From assembly GCF_903946935.1 (NCBI RefSeq), contig NZ_CAJAXH010000021.1, positions 30,205 to 94,204 on the forward strand: a DNA stretch of 64,000 bases. Direction: 5' to 3'. The DNA comes from an uncultured Thiodictyon sp. Its GTDB lineage: Bacteria > Pseudomonadota > Gammaproteobacteria > Chromatiales > Chromatiaceae. The notes below the pieces were generated by a model. It had not been told where the DNA came from. It saw only the letters and a program-made list of their open reading frames with translations, and ran no database searches. Shown here piece by piece: positions 19,578 to 28,894 of the stretch; the first letter of the stretch is position 1, and every line of letters begins with the position of its first letter. The translations under genes were made by a program, and so were the position numbers.

Positions 19578-20713
19578 GTCGGCCGATCCCACTGCGGGCC
19601 AGCGCCTTAAGCCCGGGCTTGGCCGCAGCCGCGGGCCGGCCAGCCCGCACCGCGCCGACGGCAACGCGCCCCCCGGTCGCGGATCGGGGGCGGGTGGCCG
19701 AATCCCACCCGTTCGGTTGGTTGCTGGCGCTCGCACTCCTGTTGCCGGTGGCCATGCTGTTGTCACTGTCCTACGGGCGTTTTCCGCTGACCCCAGGCGA
19801 GGTGGCGGCCACCCTGATGGGCCTCGCCGACCCGGACGCGGGGCCGGCGCGCGCTGGCCTCTTGCAGAGTCTAGTCTATGAGATCCGGTTGCCGCGGGTG
19901 TTGGCGGCGGCGTTGATCGGCGCGGCCCTGGCCGCCTCCGGGACGGCCTATCAGGCGGTCTTCGTCAACCCGCTGGTCTCGCCGGGGATCCTGGGGGTGC
20001 TGGCCGGGGCCAGTTGTGGGGCGGCCCTGGGGTTGCTGGCGGGGCAGGGCTGGTGGCTGGTGCAACTCCTGAGCATCGGCGGCGGGCTGGCGGCCATGCT
20101 GGTGGGCATTGGGATCGGCCGACTGTTCGGGGTCCAGTCCCTGGTCATGCTGGTGTTGGGCGGCATCTTCTCCGGCGCACTGTTCTCGGCCCTGCTGTCA
20201 CTGGTCAAGTACCTGGCCGACCCCTACGAGCAGTTGCCGGCCATCGTCTACTGGCTGATGGGTAGCCTGGGGCAGGTCGATGGGGCGACCCTGTGGCGGC
20301 TCGCCCCGCCGATGCTGGCCGGCATCCTGGGTCTGGCGGTGCTGGGGCGTGCCTTGGATGCACTCGCCATGGGGGACGACGCGGCGCGCTCGCTCGGGGT
20401 GCCGGTGCGGGCGGTGCGTGGCATGGTCATCGGCTGCGCGACCGTCGCCTCGGCCCTGACGGTCGCCATCGCCGGGACGATCGGCTGGGTGGGGCTCCTG
20501 GTGCCGCACATGGCGCGCCTCCTGGTCGGGCCGCTCAACCGCTATTTGGTGCCGGCCAGCGCCCTGCTGGGGGCGGTCTTTCTCTTGGCCGCCGACGCCC
20601 TGGCGCGCGGTCTGGGGGATACCGAACTGCCCATCGGCATCGTCACCGAGTTGGTTGGCCTGCCCATCTTCCTCCTGGTGTTGCGCAACGTGCGCCGGGG
20701 CTGGGGGTCATGA
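19574..20713 (+). CDS. ABC importer permease, FecCD type
   Basis: A polytopic permease with R-L-P-R-V-L-A-A-A-L-I-G-A-A-L-A-A-S-G, N-P-L-V-S-P-G-I-L-G-V and G-W-V-G-L-L-V-P-H-M-A-R motifs of the BtuC/FecCD family, about ten helices. TTG 19574 overlaps the upstream stop (TTGA) and gives 379 residues. GTG 19694 gives 339 residues, closer to the family norm, and drops a low-complexity Arg/Pro/Ala leader, so the start is uncertain. Pairs with the following ATPase. Confidence 0.82.
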   Translation: MSRPIPLRASALSPGLAAAAGRPARTAPTATRPPVADRGRVAESHPFGWLLALALLLPVAMLLSLSYGRFPLTPGEVAATLMGLADPDAGPARAGLLQSLVYEIRLPRVLAAALIGAALAASGTAYQAVFVNPLVSPGILGVLAGASCGAALGLLAGQGWWLVQLLSIGGGLAAMLVGIGIGRLFGVQSLVMLVLGGIFSGALFSALLSLVKYLADPYEQLPAIVYWLMGSLGQVDGATLWRLAPPMLAGILGLAVLGRALDALAMGDDAARSLGVPVRAVRGMVIGCATVASALTVAIAGTIGWVGLLVPHMARLLVGPLNRYLVPASALLGAVFLLAADALARGLGDTELPIGIVTELVGLPIFLLVLRNVRRGWGS

Positions 20714-21546
20714 GCGGGGCACCGTTACTGGAGGCGCGGGGCCTGCGTTACGCCTACCCCGGCGCCGGCACCGAGGTCCTGAGCGGGATCAGTCTGGGCG
20801 TCCGCGCGGGGCAGGTCGTCGCCCTGCTCGGGGCCAACGGCAGTGGCAAGAGCACCCTGCTGCGGCTCCTGCTGGGGTTGCTGGCGCCGGGGGCGGGCAG
20901 CGTTTGGCTGGACGGTCGAGCGCTGACGGCCGTTAGCCGCCGGGCGGCGGCACGGCGCCTCGCCTATGTCCCGCAACTGCACAGCGTCCCCTTTCCGTAT
21001 CTGGTGCGCGATCTGGTGGCCCTGGGGTGTATCCCACGCCGCGGACTCTTCCGGACCTTGGGGCCGACGGATCATGCGGCGGTGGGGGCCGCGCTGGAGC
21101 GACTCGGGATCGGCCACCTGGCGCAGCGGCCCTACACGGGGCTGTCGGGGGGTGAGCGCCAACTCTGTCTGATCGCCCGCGCACTGGTGCAGGAGGCCGC
21201 GGTCATCCTGATGGACGAGCCGGTGACCGGACTCGACTACGGCAACCAATGGCGTCTGCTGGCCCTGTTGCGGGAGCTGGCGGCCGAGGGGCGGGCGGTG
21301 GTGGCGACCACCCACTATCCGGACCATGCACTCAGTACCGCGGATCGGGTGGTGCTGCTCCATGAGGGCCGGTTACTGGCGGACGGCACGCCGGAGACCG
21401 TGGTGACCCCGGCCAATCTGCATACCCTCTACCGGATCAAGGTGAGTACCCACCGGGTCCCCGGCGGCCCCCTGGCCCTGGTGCCGACCCTGCTCGGGCG
21501 CCCGGCGTTGGGGCCGACCCGGACCCAGGGGGTGTGCCATGGCTGA
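20710..21546 (+). CDS. ABC importer ATP-binding protein, FecE/BtuD type
   Basis: The 278-residue ATPase has Walker A G-A-N-G-S-G-K-S-T near 43-51, signature L-S-G-G-E-R-Q, Walker B V-I-L-M-D-E-P and the switch His in T-T-H-Y. The start ATG overlaps the permease stop (ATGA). The C-terminal 40 residues after the ATPase core are extra. It powers uptake with the permease and periplasmic binder. Confidence 0.9.
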   Translation: MSGAPLLEARGLRYAYPGAGTEVLSGISLGVRAGQVVALLGANGSGKSTLLRLLLGLLAPGAGSVWLDGRALTAVSRRAAARRLAYVPQLHSVPFPYLVRDLVALGCIPRRGLFRTLGPTDHAAVGAALERLGIGHLAQRPYTGLSGGERQLCLIARALVQEAAVILMDEPVTGLDYGNQWRLLALLRELAAEGRAVVATTHYPDHALSTADRVVLLHEGRLLADGTPETVVTPANLHTLYRIKVSTHRVPGGPLALVPTLLGRPALGPTRTQGVCHG

Positions 21547-22498
21547 TACCGCCTTAACCGCGGCGGGTCGGTCCTGGTTGCCGCAGCGGCCAGCTGACCG
21601 TGAAAGTCGCGCCGGGAGCGCGCTCAAATTATCCCTCCCCTATTGGGGAATGGCGGGGTGGGGGAACGGCCAAGGCGCCCGCCACTTTCATTTTTCGGGG
21701 TGGTGCGGGCGCCATGGCCGTTACGGCACCAGTACGCTGTGGCTCGCCGCCGTTGCGCTCGCCCATGGCGCGGTCGGTCTGGCGCTGGTGCAGCGCCTGG
21801 GGACCCCGCCCGAACCGCTGCCGGTGACGGTGTTTGCGGTCGCCTGGCTGGCGCCCACGCCCGCCGCCGGGTTGGCCGAACCCGCGCCCGCGGCGCCGCC
21901 CGCGCCCCTGGCGGTTCAGGCGCCGGCCAGCGAGCCGCCGCCAGCCGCCGTGCCCGTGCCGCTCATCTCCAGTCCGGCGCCGGTCGCAGCGGCTCGACCA
22001 GCGCCGGTGCGTCAGGTCAAGGCGCGCGTCCCGGCCAAGCGCAAGGTCGCCGAGCCCAAGTCTCGCCCACGTCAGTCCAAGGTGCTGCGCCAGGCCAGAC
22101 CCGTTGAGTCGAAGCCCCGGCCGGCCGGCCCGGCAGTCCCCGCCGCCGCGCGCGCCGAACCTGCGACCGGCGCCGCCCGCGCTCAGGCACCGGCCGCCCG
22201 CTCGGCTGGCCCGGCGACCCAGCCCAGTTTCCACGCCGGTTACCTGCGCAACCCAGCCCCCGCTTACCCGGAGGCGGCCCGCCGCCGCGGCGAACAGGGG
22301 CGCGTGCTCCTGCGGGTGCAGGTGAGCCCCGCCGGTCTGCCCCAGTCGATCGGAATCCAGTCGGCGAGCGGCTCGTCGGCGCTCGATCGGGCCGCCCTGG
22401 CGGCGGTCCAGCGCTGGCGCTTCGTCCCGGCCCGTCAGGGCGGGCGGGCGGTGACCGGTACGGTCCTGGTGCCCCTGTCTTTTTCGCTGCGGAGATAA
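21539..22498 (+). CDS. tonB: TonB-family energy transducer
   Basis: 319 residues. The membrane anchor is at about 66-86, followed by a Pro/Ala/Lys-rich periplasmic spacer (about 95-230) and a C-terminal TonB domain with Y-P-E-A-A-R-R-R-G-E-Q-G-R-V-L-L-R-V and W-R-F-V-P-A. It couples inner-membrane proton motive force to the outer-membrane receptor encoded downstream. The N terminus before the anchor is abnormally long (~65 residues) and largely encoded by a dispersed repeat at 21595-21735. M38 (21650) is an alternative start. ATG 21539 overlaps the ATPase gene by 8 bases. Confidence 0.85.
   Translation: MADTALTAAGRSWLPQRPADRESRAGSALKLSLPYWGMAGWGNGQGARHFHFSGWCGRHGRYGTSTLWLAAVALAHGAVGLALVQRLGTPPEPLPVTVFAVAWLAPTPAAGLAEPAPAAPPAPLAVQAPASEPPPAAVPVPLISSPAPVAAARPAPVRQVKARVPAKRKVAEPKSRPRQSKVLRQARPVESKPRPAGPAVPAAARAEPATGAARAQAPAARSAGPATQPSFHAGYLRNPAPAYPEAARRRGEQGRVLLRVQVSPAGLPQSIGIQSASGSSALDRAALAAVQRWRFVPARQGGRAVTGTVLVPLSFSLRR
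21595..21735 (+). repeat. GAAAGTCGC...GGCCGTTA dispersed repeat, copy 1 (inside tonB)
   Basis: The segment starts ACCGTGAAAGTCGC and ends GGGCGCCATGGCCGTTA, with CACTTTCAT in between forming an inverted pair with the first block. A reverse-oriented relative lies at 44030-44166 and a partial one at 50969-50998. Here it lies within the coding sequence of the TonB N terminus. Confidence 0.6.
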
Positions 22499-22501
22499 TC
22501 C

Positions 22502-23230
22502 TTGAACGACCTCATCCCAAACGGCCCCGAGCTCCCCTTGGGTCTCACCCACTTCATCACCCAGGCCGACGCCCTGGCCCTCGGGGTGCTGGGCCTGCTG
22601 CTGGTCATGTCGGTGGCCTCCTGGACCCAGATCCTGGCCAAGTCCTGGGCCGCTTGGCGCCGCCGCCGGCGCTCCCGCGCCTTCCTGATCGGCTTCCGGG
22701 AACGCGCGAGCGTTACCGCGGCGGACCTTGCCCCCTTGGCCCAGCGCCCGAGCGAGCCCTTTGCCCGCCTCGCTCTGGCCGGGTTGAGCGCCCAGGCCGG
22801 GTTGCACCCGCTGTCCGACCCGGCCGCCCCGGGGCGCGACACGCCCATCGTCCGCGCCCTGGTCCAGACCATCGCCCACGAGACCATCCGCCTGGAGTCC
22901 GGGCTGACACTCCTGGCCTCGATCGCCTCGACCGCCCCCTTCGTGGGTCTGTTCGGCACCGTCTGGGGGATCTATCACGCCCTGCTCGGGATCGGGCGCG
23001 CGGGTCAGGGGAGCCTGGATCAGGTGGCTGGGCCGGTTGGTGAGGCACTGATCATGACCGGGCTGGGGCTCGCGGTCGCCATCCCCGCGGTGCTTGCCTA
23101 TAACGCCTTCAACCGCGGCAATCGGGTGCTGATCGACCGGCTGGAGGGCTTTGCCCATGACCTGTTGAGTTTCCTCGCCGGCCATGTCCGCGACGCGGGT
23201 GCCGGCGTGGCCGTCGCGGAGGCCGGCTGA
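22502..23230 (+). CDS. exbB: ExbB/TolQ-type proton channel subunit
   Basis: 242 residues, TTG start four bases after the tonB stop. Three membrane helices are visible. The MotA/TolQ/ExbB core S-T-A-P-F-V-G-L-F-G-T-V-W-G-I-Y lies near residue 145 and E-A-L-I-M-T-G-L-G-L-A-V-A-I-P-A near 185. Together with ExbD it forms the inner-membrane proton channel that energises TonB. It overlaps exbD by one base. Confidence 0.92.
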   Translation: MNDLIPNGPELPLGLTHFITQADALALGVLGLLLVMSVASWTQILAKSWAAWRRRRRSRAFLIGFRERASVTAADLAPLAQRPSEPFARLALAGLSAQAGLHPLSDPAAPGRDTPIVRALVQTIAHETIRLESGLTLLASIASTAPFVGLFGTVWGIYHALLGIGRAGQGSLDQVAGPVGEALIMTGLGLAVAIPAVLAYNAFNRGNRVLIDRLEGFAHDLLSFLAGHVRDAGAGVAVAEAG

Positions 23231-23652
23231 TGGCCTTCGGTGACCTTGGACACGGCTCGCAGACCCGTCCGCTGGCCCAGATCAACATGATCCCGCTGAT
23301 CGACGTGATGTTGGTGCTCCTGATCGTCTTCATGATCACGGCGCCGCTGCTGACGCATCGTCTGGGTCTGGAACTGCCCCAGGCGAGCAGCCTGCCGCAG
23401 CCGGCGAACCCGGACGCCATCCGCCTGGAGATCCAGGCCGACGGCACCCTGACCTGGAACGCTGAACCGCTGACCGACGAGGCGCTGGCGCAACGCATGG
23501 CCGCGGCCGCCGCCGGGCCGACGATCCCTGAACTGCATGTCCTCGCCGACCGTCGCGTGCCCTACGGGCGCGTCGCCCAGGTGCTGGCGGGGGCTGGGCG
23601 TGCTGGATTGAACCGCATCGGGTTCGTCTCCGAGCCCGCACCGCAACCCTAA
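23230..23652 (+). CDS. exbD: ExbD/TolR-type subunit
   Basis: 140 residues with N-terminal cytosolic segment, one membrane helix carrying the essential Asp in I-N-M-I-P-L-I-D-V-M-L-V-L-L-I, and a periplasmic domain ending V-L-A-G-A-G-R-A-G-L-N-R-I-G-F-V. The stop codon lies within a CCCTAA hexamer repeat that continues 20 bases downstream. Confidence 0.92.
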   Translation: MAFGDLGHGSQTRPLAQINMIPLIDVMLVLLIVFMITAPLLTHRLGLELPQASSLPQPANPDAIRLEIQADGTLTWNAEPLTDEALAQRMAAAAAGPTIPELHVLADRRVPYGRVAQVLAGAGRAGLNRIGFVSEPAPQP

Positions 23653-23674
23653 CCCTAACCCTAACCCTAACCCT
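23645..23674. repeat. (AACCCT)5 telomere-like microsatellite
   Basis: Five perfect tandem AACCCT units begin in the last codons of exbD and supply its TAA stop. The unit equals the vertebrate telomeric hexamer, here presumably a chance microsatellite or an assembly artefact. Confidence 0.85.
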
Positions 23675-23700
23675 TAAACCAACGAAGAACTCCGCGCAGC

Positions 23701-26040
23701 ATGAATGCCCATCGACTTCAATCAGACACTGGTATCGCACCGGGTCAAAGGAACCGGAACCCATCGGGCCAGTGGCCCCAGCCGCGGTGGCGCTGGCCAC
23801 TGATCGGTTTGGCGGTGCCCGCCTTGCTGGCGCTCGCCCCCGGGGCGAGCGGCGAGGAGGCCCCCCAACTGGGGACCGTGGAGGTCTCCGCCGATGCCCC
23901 GACCGGGGCCAACGTCTCGCTGCCGAGCGACACGGCGACCGTCTACGAGGTGGGGCCCGCGGGGGTCCAGCTCTGGGGCGGGGCCGGTGCGACTAACCCC
24001 TATCGCACGGCCAGTGGGATGCCCGGGGTCAACGCGCAGACCCCGGACGCCTATGGTCTCACCAACATTCCGGGCGGGGTGAAGGGGATGCGGGTGCGCG
24101 GCGAACTCAGCACCCATGGCGGCACCGGTACCATTGAGGGTCTGTCGCTCACCGGCATCGGCCCCGGGCCAGGGTATCAGTGGCTGTTCGACGCCGAGAA
24201 CTTTGCCGCGGTCTCGCTGGCCCAGGGCCCCATCGCCCCGGACCGGCTCGCCTTCTACACCACCAGCGGGGCGCTCGATACGCGCCTGCTCTGGCCCCAG
24301 GAGCAACTGGGGTTCCAGATCAATCAAACGGTCGGCTCCTTCGCCCTGAACCGCACCTTTGCCCGGGTCGACTCCGGGCGGTTGCCCGACGGCACCGCCT
24401 TCTTCGTATCCGGTTCAGTGACCGATGCCGACAAATGGCGCGGACCGGGCGCGACCCCCGCGGGCAGGCAGCACCTGGAGGCGGCCCTGTCGCGACCGCT
24501 CGGCGAGCGCGGGAACGTCAAGATCTATGCCGCCTATACCGACATGCAGATGGACAACTACCGCGCCCTGACCTATGCCCAGACGCGGGACTTGGGCACC
24601 TATCGCTTCTACGACTTCGCCGACACGGCCACCACGAATCCCCTCCAGGCGGCGACCTATTACCAGTACAACCGCCAAAGTTTTAAGGACTGGGCCATCT
24701 TCTCCGAGCTGTCCTGGAAATTCGGAGAGGCCACTGAGGTGGTCTTCAAGCCCTTCTATGTGAATGAGGAGGGTTACTACCTGGACGGGACGTCCACGGG
24801 CAAGGTGCGCCAGTGGCTGATGGACCACGACTGGTACGGCGCCACGCTGGAGCTGACCACCCGGTTGGTCGGAACCGACCTCAAGGTCGGCTACTGGTGG
24901 GAATCCATGGACCCCCCAGGCCCGCCCACCGCCTGGAAGATGTACACCCCCAACGCCTCAGGCTCCCTCGCGGGGCCGGTCGCCTGGACCATCCTGGCCG
25001 ACGTGGCGCAGCGGCGCCGATATGAAAGCTTCTATGCCATTGCCGACCGTCAGATCGGTGCGCTCCAGGTCCAGGGCGGGCTGCGCACGGTGAGCGATAC
25101 CCAGCCGGGGCTCCATTTCTATGACACCACCGGCCTCGGCGATGTGTCCTATGACCAGGCACTGGCCCAGTCCAAAGGGGTGATCGCCGGCCGCAGCGTC
25201 GCCCCGATCACCATGAACGAGGTGCTGCCCTTCCTGTCAATGGCCTATGAGCTCAGTCCGCGCGTGCTGCTGCGCACCGCGCTGGGGCGCAACTACGGCG
25301 CCCCGAGCTTCGACCTGTGGCCGGTCTACCAGTCGTACTATGCAGTCTTCAAGGCCCGCGGCATCACCGCCAATCAACTCTGGCAGGCGATGCGCCCCGA
25401 GACCGCCGACGCAGTGGATGTCGGGATGCGCCTGACCTTTGAGCGCGGCTGGTTGGAACCGACCCTATATTACGCCCGCTACTACAACAAGAGCGTCGCC
25501 TATGACCCGGATGGAGCTGGTCCACTGGTGCCCTTCTCCCAGAACGTCGGGCAGAGCCGCGGCTGGGGTGTACAGTTGACCGGCTACTGGCGGCCGCTGG
25601 CGGGGCTGGACCTCTTCGGCTCGCTCTCCTACGACAACAACCAGTTCGTCGAGGACCTGCCGCTCTTCACCGGTGGCACCTTGGCGGTTTCAGGGTTACA
25701 ACTGCCGGACGTGCCCCTGTGGTCGGCCAAGGTCGGCGCCACCTGGAGCCGCGGCGCCTTTGCCGTTTCGCCGGTCGTGCGCTATACGGATTCGCGTTAC
25801 GGTGACACCCAGCATACCCAGCAGGTCCCCGGCTATACCACGGTCGACCTCACCTTGCGTTACCAACACCGCATCCCGCGCGGCATGCTCACCGCCAGCG
25901 TGACCTGCACCAACCTGTTTGACGCTCAGTACATCGGGTTCATCAACGCGAGCTATTACCAGACCTTCGACACCAGCAGCGCCTATTACTACCCCGGGGC
26001 GCCGCGCGCCGTGGTGGCGCAGGTGTCACTGGCCTTTTGA
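23701..26040 (+). CDS. TonB-dependent outer-membrane receptor (predicted molybdate/tungstate chelate)
   Basis: 779 residues: long signal region with hydrophobic core near 32-47, then a TonB-box-like G-T-V-E-V-S-A, plug domain to about residue 170, and a barrel whose alternating aromatic strands end in ...V-A-Q-V-S-L-A-F, the C-terminal Phe required for outer-membrane assembly. It completes an operon with its own ABC importer, TonB, ExbB and ExbD. The ligand is inferred from modD and ModE-like sites, not from the receptor sequence; a siderophore or cobalamin receptor is the alternative. Confidence 0.85.
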   Translation: MNAHRLQSDTGIAPGQRNRNPSGQWPQPRWRWPLIGLAVPALLALAPGASGEEAPQLGTVEVSADAPTGANVSLPSDTATVYEVGPAGVQLWGGAGATNPYRTASGMPGVNAQTPDAYGLTNIPGGVKGMRVRGELSTHGGTGTIEGLSLTGIGPGPGYQWLFDAENFAAVSLAQGPIAPDRLAFYTTSGALDTRLLWPQEQLGFQINQTVGSFALNRTFARVDSGRLPDGTAFFVSGSVTDADKWRGPGATPAGRQHLEAALSRPLGERGNVKIYAAYTDMQMDNYRALTYAQTRDLGTYRFYDFADTATTNPLQAATYYQYNRQSFKDWAIFSELSWKFGEATEVVFKPFYVNEEGYYLDGTSTGKVRQWLMDHDWYGATLELTTRLVGTDLKVGYWWESMDPPGPPTAWKMYTPNASGSLAGPVAWTILADVAQRRRYESFYAIADRQIGALQVQGGLRTVSDTQPGLHFYDTTGLGDVSYDQALAQSKGVIAGRSVAPITMNEVLPFLSMAYELSPRVLLRTALGRNYGAPSFDLWPVYQSYYAVFKARGITANQLWQAMRPETADAVDVGMRLTFERGWLEPTLYYARYYNKSVAYDPDGAGPLVPFSQNVGQSRGWGVQLTGYWRPLAGLDLFGSLSYDNNQFVEDLPLFTGGTLAVSGLQLPDVPLWSAKVGATWSRGAFAVSPVVRYTDSRYGDTQHTQQVPGYTTVDLTLRYQHRIPRGMLTASVTCTNLFDAQYIGFINASYYQTFDTSSAYYYPGAPRAVVAQVSLAF

Positions 26041-26135
26041 TCCAGCCATCCGCGCGGCGCCCGCGATCGGTTGGGCGCCGCCGCCACCGCTGATCGAGCA
26101 ATTTCTGCGGCGGCGTTCCGCGAGTCGGTATTGCT

Positions 26136-26166
26136 CGTCATTCCGGCCGGGACGCCGGAATCCAGG
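26136..26166. repeat. REP-like hairpin
   Basis: ATTCCGGCCGGGACGCCGGAAT at 26140-26161 forms an 8-bp stem and has the CGTCATTCC...GGAATCCAGG layout of widespread bacterial REP-like repeats. It lies directly before a gene remnant. Confidence 0.65.
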
Positions 26167-26168
26167 CC

Positions 26169-26432
26169 ATGGACGGCACCCTCTCGGCCGCCGCGGACTC
26201 ACAGAATATTGCGGGCCGGCCGGAACGACTCAAGGTCTGGCGCGACGGCGCCCCGGACCCGCTGACCGAGGGTCTGGCGCAGTTGGACGGTTATCTGGCG
26301 GGCCTGGGGTTGGACTGGGGATGGCTGGTGATCTTCGACCGCCGGGCGGGGCAGCCGCCCATGGCCGAGCGCACCGCGAGCCAGCAGGCGCAGAGTCCCC
26401 AGGGGCGTTGCATTGAGGTGGTGTGCGCTTGA
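26169..26432 (+). pseudogene. C-terminal remnant of an ATP-binding/nuclease-like protein
   Basis: The frame encodes P-L-T-E-G-L-A-Q-L-D-G-Y-L followed by G-L-D-W-G-W-L-V-I-F-D-R-R, a pattern I associate with the C terminus of large ATP-binding proteins with a nuclease-like tail found in sulfur bacteria. No N-terminal ATPase part exists upstream, where the sequence is the TonB receptor end and a REP-like hairpin. Most likely the 3' end of a decayed accessory gene; a real small ORF is possible but less likely. Confidence 0.45.
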
Positions 26433-26492
26433 CCCCGCGTGGCGCCGCCGAGCCTGGACCGGGCGCCCCCCTTCCGTTACCCTCAGCGCACG

Positions 26493-27833
26493 ATGACCAG
26501 AAAGCTTTATATCCAAACCTACGGCTGCCAGATGAACGAGTACGACTCCGCCCGTCTGGCGGATGTGCTGCGCGAGTCCCATGGCCTGGTGCTCACCGAG
26601 CACGCGGAAGACGCCGACGTGCTGCTGCTCAACACCTGCTCGATCCGCGAGAAGGCGCAGGAGAAGGTGTTCTCCCAGCTCGGACGCTGGCGGCCCTGGA
26701 AGCTGGCGCGCCCCGATCTCGTGATCGGCGTGGGCGGTTGTGTGGCGAGCCAGGAGGGGGAGGCGATCCGCACCCGCGCACCCTATGTCGATCTGGTGTT
26801 CGGCCCCCAGACCCTGCACCGCCTGCCGCAGATGCTCGACGCGCTGGCGGCGGGTCGGCAGCCCCTGGTGGACGTGTCCTTTCCGGTGGACGAGAAATTC
26901 GACTGCCTGCCCGCGCCGCAGGCGGACGGCCCGACGGCCTTTGTCTCGGTGATGGAGGGCTGCTCGCGGTTCTGCACCTATTGTGTGGTGCCCTACACCC
27001 GGGGTGCGGAGGTCAGCCGGCCCTGCGCCGATGTGGCTTCCGAGGTCGCGGCCCTGGCCGTTCAGGGGGTGCGGGAGGTCACCCTGCTGGGCCAGAACGT
27101 CAACGCCTATCGTGGACGGTTGGACGCTGGGGGCGTGGCGAACCTGGCGGCACTGATCCGCCAGGTGGCGGTCATCGACGGCATCGACCGCATCCGCTTC
27201 ACCACCAGCCACCCCTTGGCCTTTTCCAAGTCGCTGGTCGATGCCTATCGGGAGGTACCGCAGTTGGCGAGCCTGTTGCACCTGCCGGTGCAGTCGGGTT
27301 CCGACCGCATCCTGGCCGCCATGCGGCGCGGCTACACGGCGCTGGAATTTCGCTCCAAGATTCGGGCGATCCGGGAGGCGCGCCCCGACATCCTGATCTC
27401 GTCCGATTTCATCGTCGGCTTCCCCGGGGAGACCGAGGCCGACTTTGCCGCGACCCTGGCACTGATCGACGACTGCGCCTTTGATCTGAGCTACAGTTTC
27501 ATCTACAGCCGCCGCCCCGGCACCCCGGCGGCGGACTATCCGGACGACTGCCCGCTGGAGGTCAAGAAGGAGCGACTGGCCCGCCTGCAACAGCGCATCG
27601 AGTCCAACACCCGCGCCTACAGCGCGGCGATGGTGGGTACGGTGCAGTCTGTACTGGTGGAGGGGCCGTCCCGCAAGGACCCCGCCGAACTCTCCGGGCG
27701 GACCGAAAACAATCGGGTGGTCAACTTTGCCGGCGCCGCCGACTTGATCGGGCGCTTTGTCGACCTGACCATTACCGAGGCACTGCCGAACTCACTGCGC
27801 GGGCGCTTGGCCCCTGGGGCCAGCGTCCGTTGA
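26493..27833 (+). CDS. miaB: tRNA-2-methylthio-N6-dimethylallyladenosine synthase MiaB
   Basis: From ATG 26493 the protein is 446 residues: UPF0004 domain with Y-G-C-Q-M-N, C-S-I-R-E-K and G-C-V-A cysteines, radical-SAM motif C-S-R-F-C-T-Y-C near residue 155, and C-terminal TRAM domain (V-L-V-E-G-P-S-R-K). It adds the methylthio group to i6A37 of tRNAs using two 4Fe-4S clusters. First gene of miaB-phoH-ybeY-corC, a classic gammaproteobacterial cluster. Confidence 0.96.
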   Translation: MTRKLYIQTYGCQMNEYDSARLADVLRESHGLVLTEHAEDADVLLLNTCSIREKAQEKVFSQLGRWRPWKLARPDLVIGVGGCVASQEGEAIRTRAPYVDLVFGPQTLHRLPQMLDALAAGRQPLVDVSFPVDEKFDCLPAPQADGPTAFVSVMEGCSRFCTYCVVPYTRGAEVSRPCADVASEVAALAVQGVREVTLLGQNVNAYRGRLDAGGVANLAALIRQVAVIDGIDRIRFTTSHPLAFSKSLVDAYREVPQLASLLHLPVQSGSDRILAAMRRGYTALEFRSKIRAIREARPDILISSDFIVGFPGETEADFAATLALIDDCAFDLSYSFIYSRRPGTPAADYPDDCPLEVKKERLARLQQRIESNTRAYSAAMVGTVQSVLVEGPSRKDPAELSGRTENNRVVNFAGAADLIGRFVDLTITEALPNSLRGRLAPGASVR

Positions 27834-27865
27834 TTCCTCAATCAGCCATCTGAAATCTGAAATTC

Positions 27866-28894
27866 TTGTCTGCCCAACCTCAATCTCTCGACTTGGAACT
27901 GGCCCCGGCGGACAACCCGCGGCTGGCCAATCTCTGCGGACCCTTTGAACAACACCTGCGGCTGATCGAGCGGCGGCTCGGCATCGAGATCAGCAACCGC
28001 GGCATGTCCTTCCGGCTCATCGGCGAGGGGGCGGCGGTGCGCCTGGGGGACCAGCTCCTGCGCGATCTCTATGCCGACACCGGCGATGAGGTGCTGAGTC
28101 CGGAGGCGATCCACCTGTCACTGCGCGCGCTCGGCGCGGACGACCTGATGGGGGCCGTGGAGAGCCGGTTGCCGGAGCTGATCATCAAGACCAAGCGCGG
28201 TCTGATCAAGGCGCGCGGGCCCAATCAGCAGGAATATCTGCACGCCATCGCCCACCACGACATCGCCTTCGGGGTCGGCCCGGCCGGCACCGGCAAGACC
28301 TATCTGGCGGTGGCCAGCGCGGTGGAGGCACTGGAGTCGGATCGGGTGCGGCGTCTGTTGCTGGTGCGCCCCGCGGTGGAGGCGGGCGAGCGGCTCGGCT
28401 TCCTGCCCGGGGACCTGGCGCAGAAGATCGACCCCTATCTGCGTCCGCTCTATGATGCCCTCTTTGAGATGCTCGGCTTCGAGAAGGTCAACAAGCTCCT
28501 GGAGCGCAACGTGATCGAGGTGGCACCGCTCGCCTATATGCGCGGGCGGACCTTGAACGATGCCTTCATCATCCTGGACGAGGCGCAGAACACCACGCCC
28601 GAGCAGATGAAGATGTTCCTCACCCGCATCGGCTTCGGCTCCACCGCGGTGATTACCGGCGACGTCACCCAGGTCGACCTGCCGCGCGGTCAACTCTCCG
28701 GGCTGCGGCAGGCGGTGGAGGTCTTGAAGGACGTGGACGGCATCAGCTTCACCTTCTTCAATGCCCGTGATGTGGTGCGCCATGCCCTGGTCCAGCGTAT
28801 CGTCCACGCCTATGAGGCCTTCGATCGGCCGGAGCCATTGGGACGACCCAATGGATCAAAAAACAAAGACTTGGCCGCAAATGAACGCAAATAA
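27866..28894 (+). CDS. ybeZ: PhoH-like ATPase (YbeZ)
   Basis: 342 residues from TTG 27866. PhoH core: [10 protein letters not shown] Walker A near 140-149, [12 protein letters not shown] Walker B near 235, [10 protein letters not shown]. YbeZ is an RNA-linked ATPase that acts with YbeY in rRNA processing. No clear Shine-Dalgarno precedes the TTG. The last ~10 residues ([10 protein letters not shown]) and the stop are encoded by an inserted palindromic repeat at 28873. Confidence 0.9.
   Translation: MSAQPQSLDLELAPADNPRLANLCGPFEQHLRLIERRLGIEISNRGMSFRLIGEGAAVRLGDQLLRDLYADTGDEVLSPEAIHLSLRALGADDLMGAVESRLPELIIKTKRGLIKARGPNQQEYLHAIAHHDIAFGVGPAGTGKTYLAVASAVEALESDRVRRLLLVRPAVEAGERLGFLPGDLAQKIDPYLRPLYDALFEMLGFEKVNKLLERNVIEVAPLAYMRGRTLNDAFIILDEAQNTTPEQMKMFLTRIGFGSTAVITGDVTQVDLPRGQLSGLRQAVEVLKDVDGISFTFFNARDVVRHALVQRIVHAYEAFDRPEPLGRPNGSKNKDLAANERK

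Noticed and set aside
21629..23185. 518-codon open frame antisense to tonB/exbB
   Set aside because: Arg/Gly/Gln-rich shadow sequence without a recognisable domain; the forward-strand genes overlap in a coherent operon.
23645..23674. Linear-replicon telomere
   Set aside because: Only five units, inside an operon, with normal sequence on both sides.
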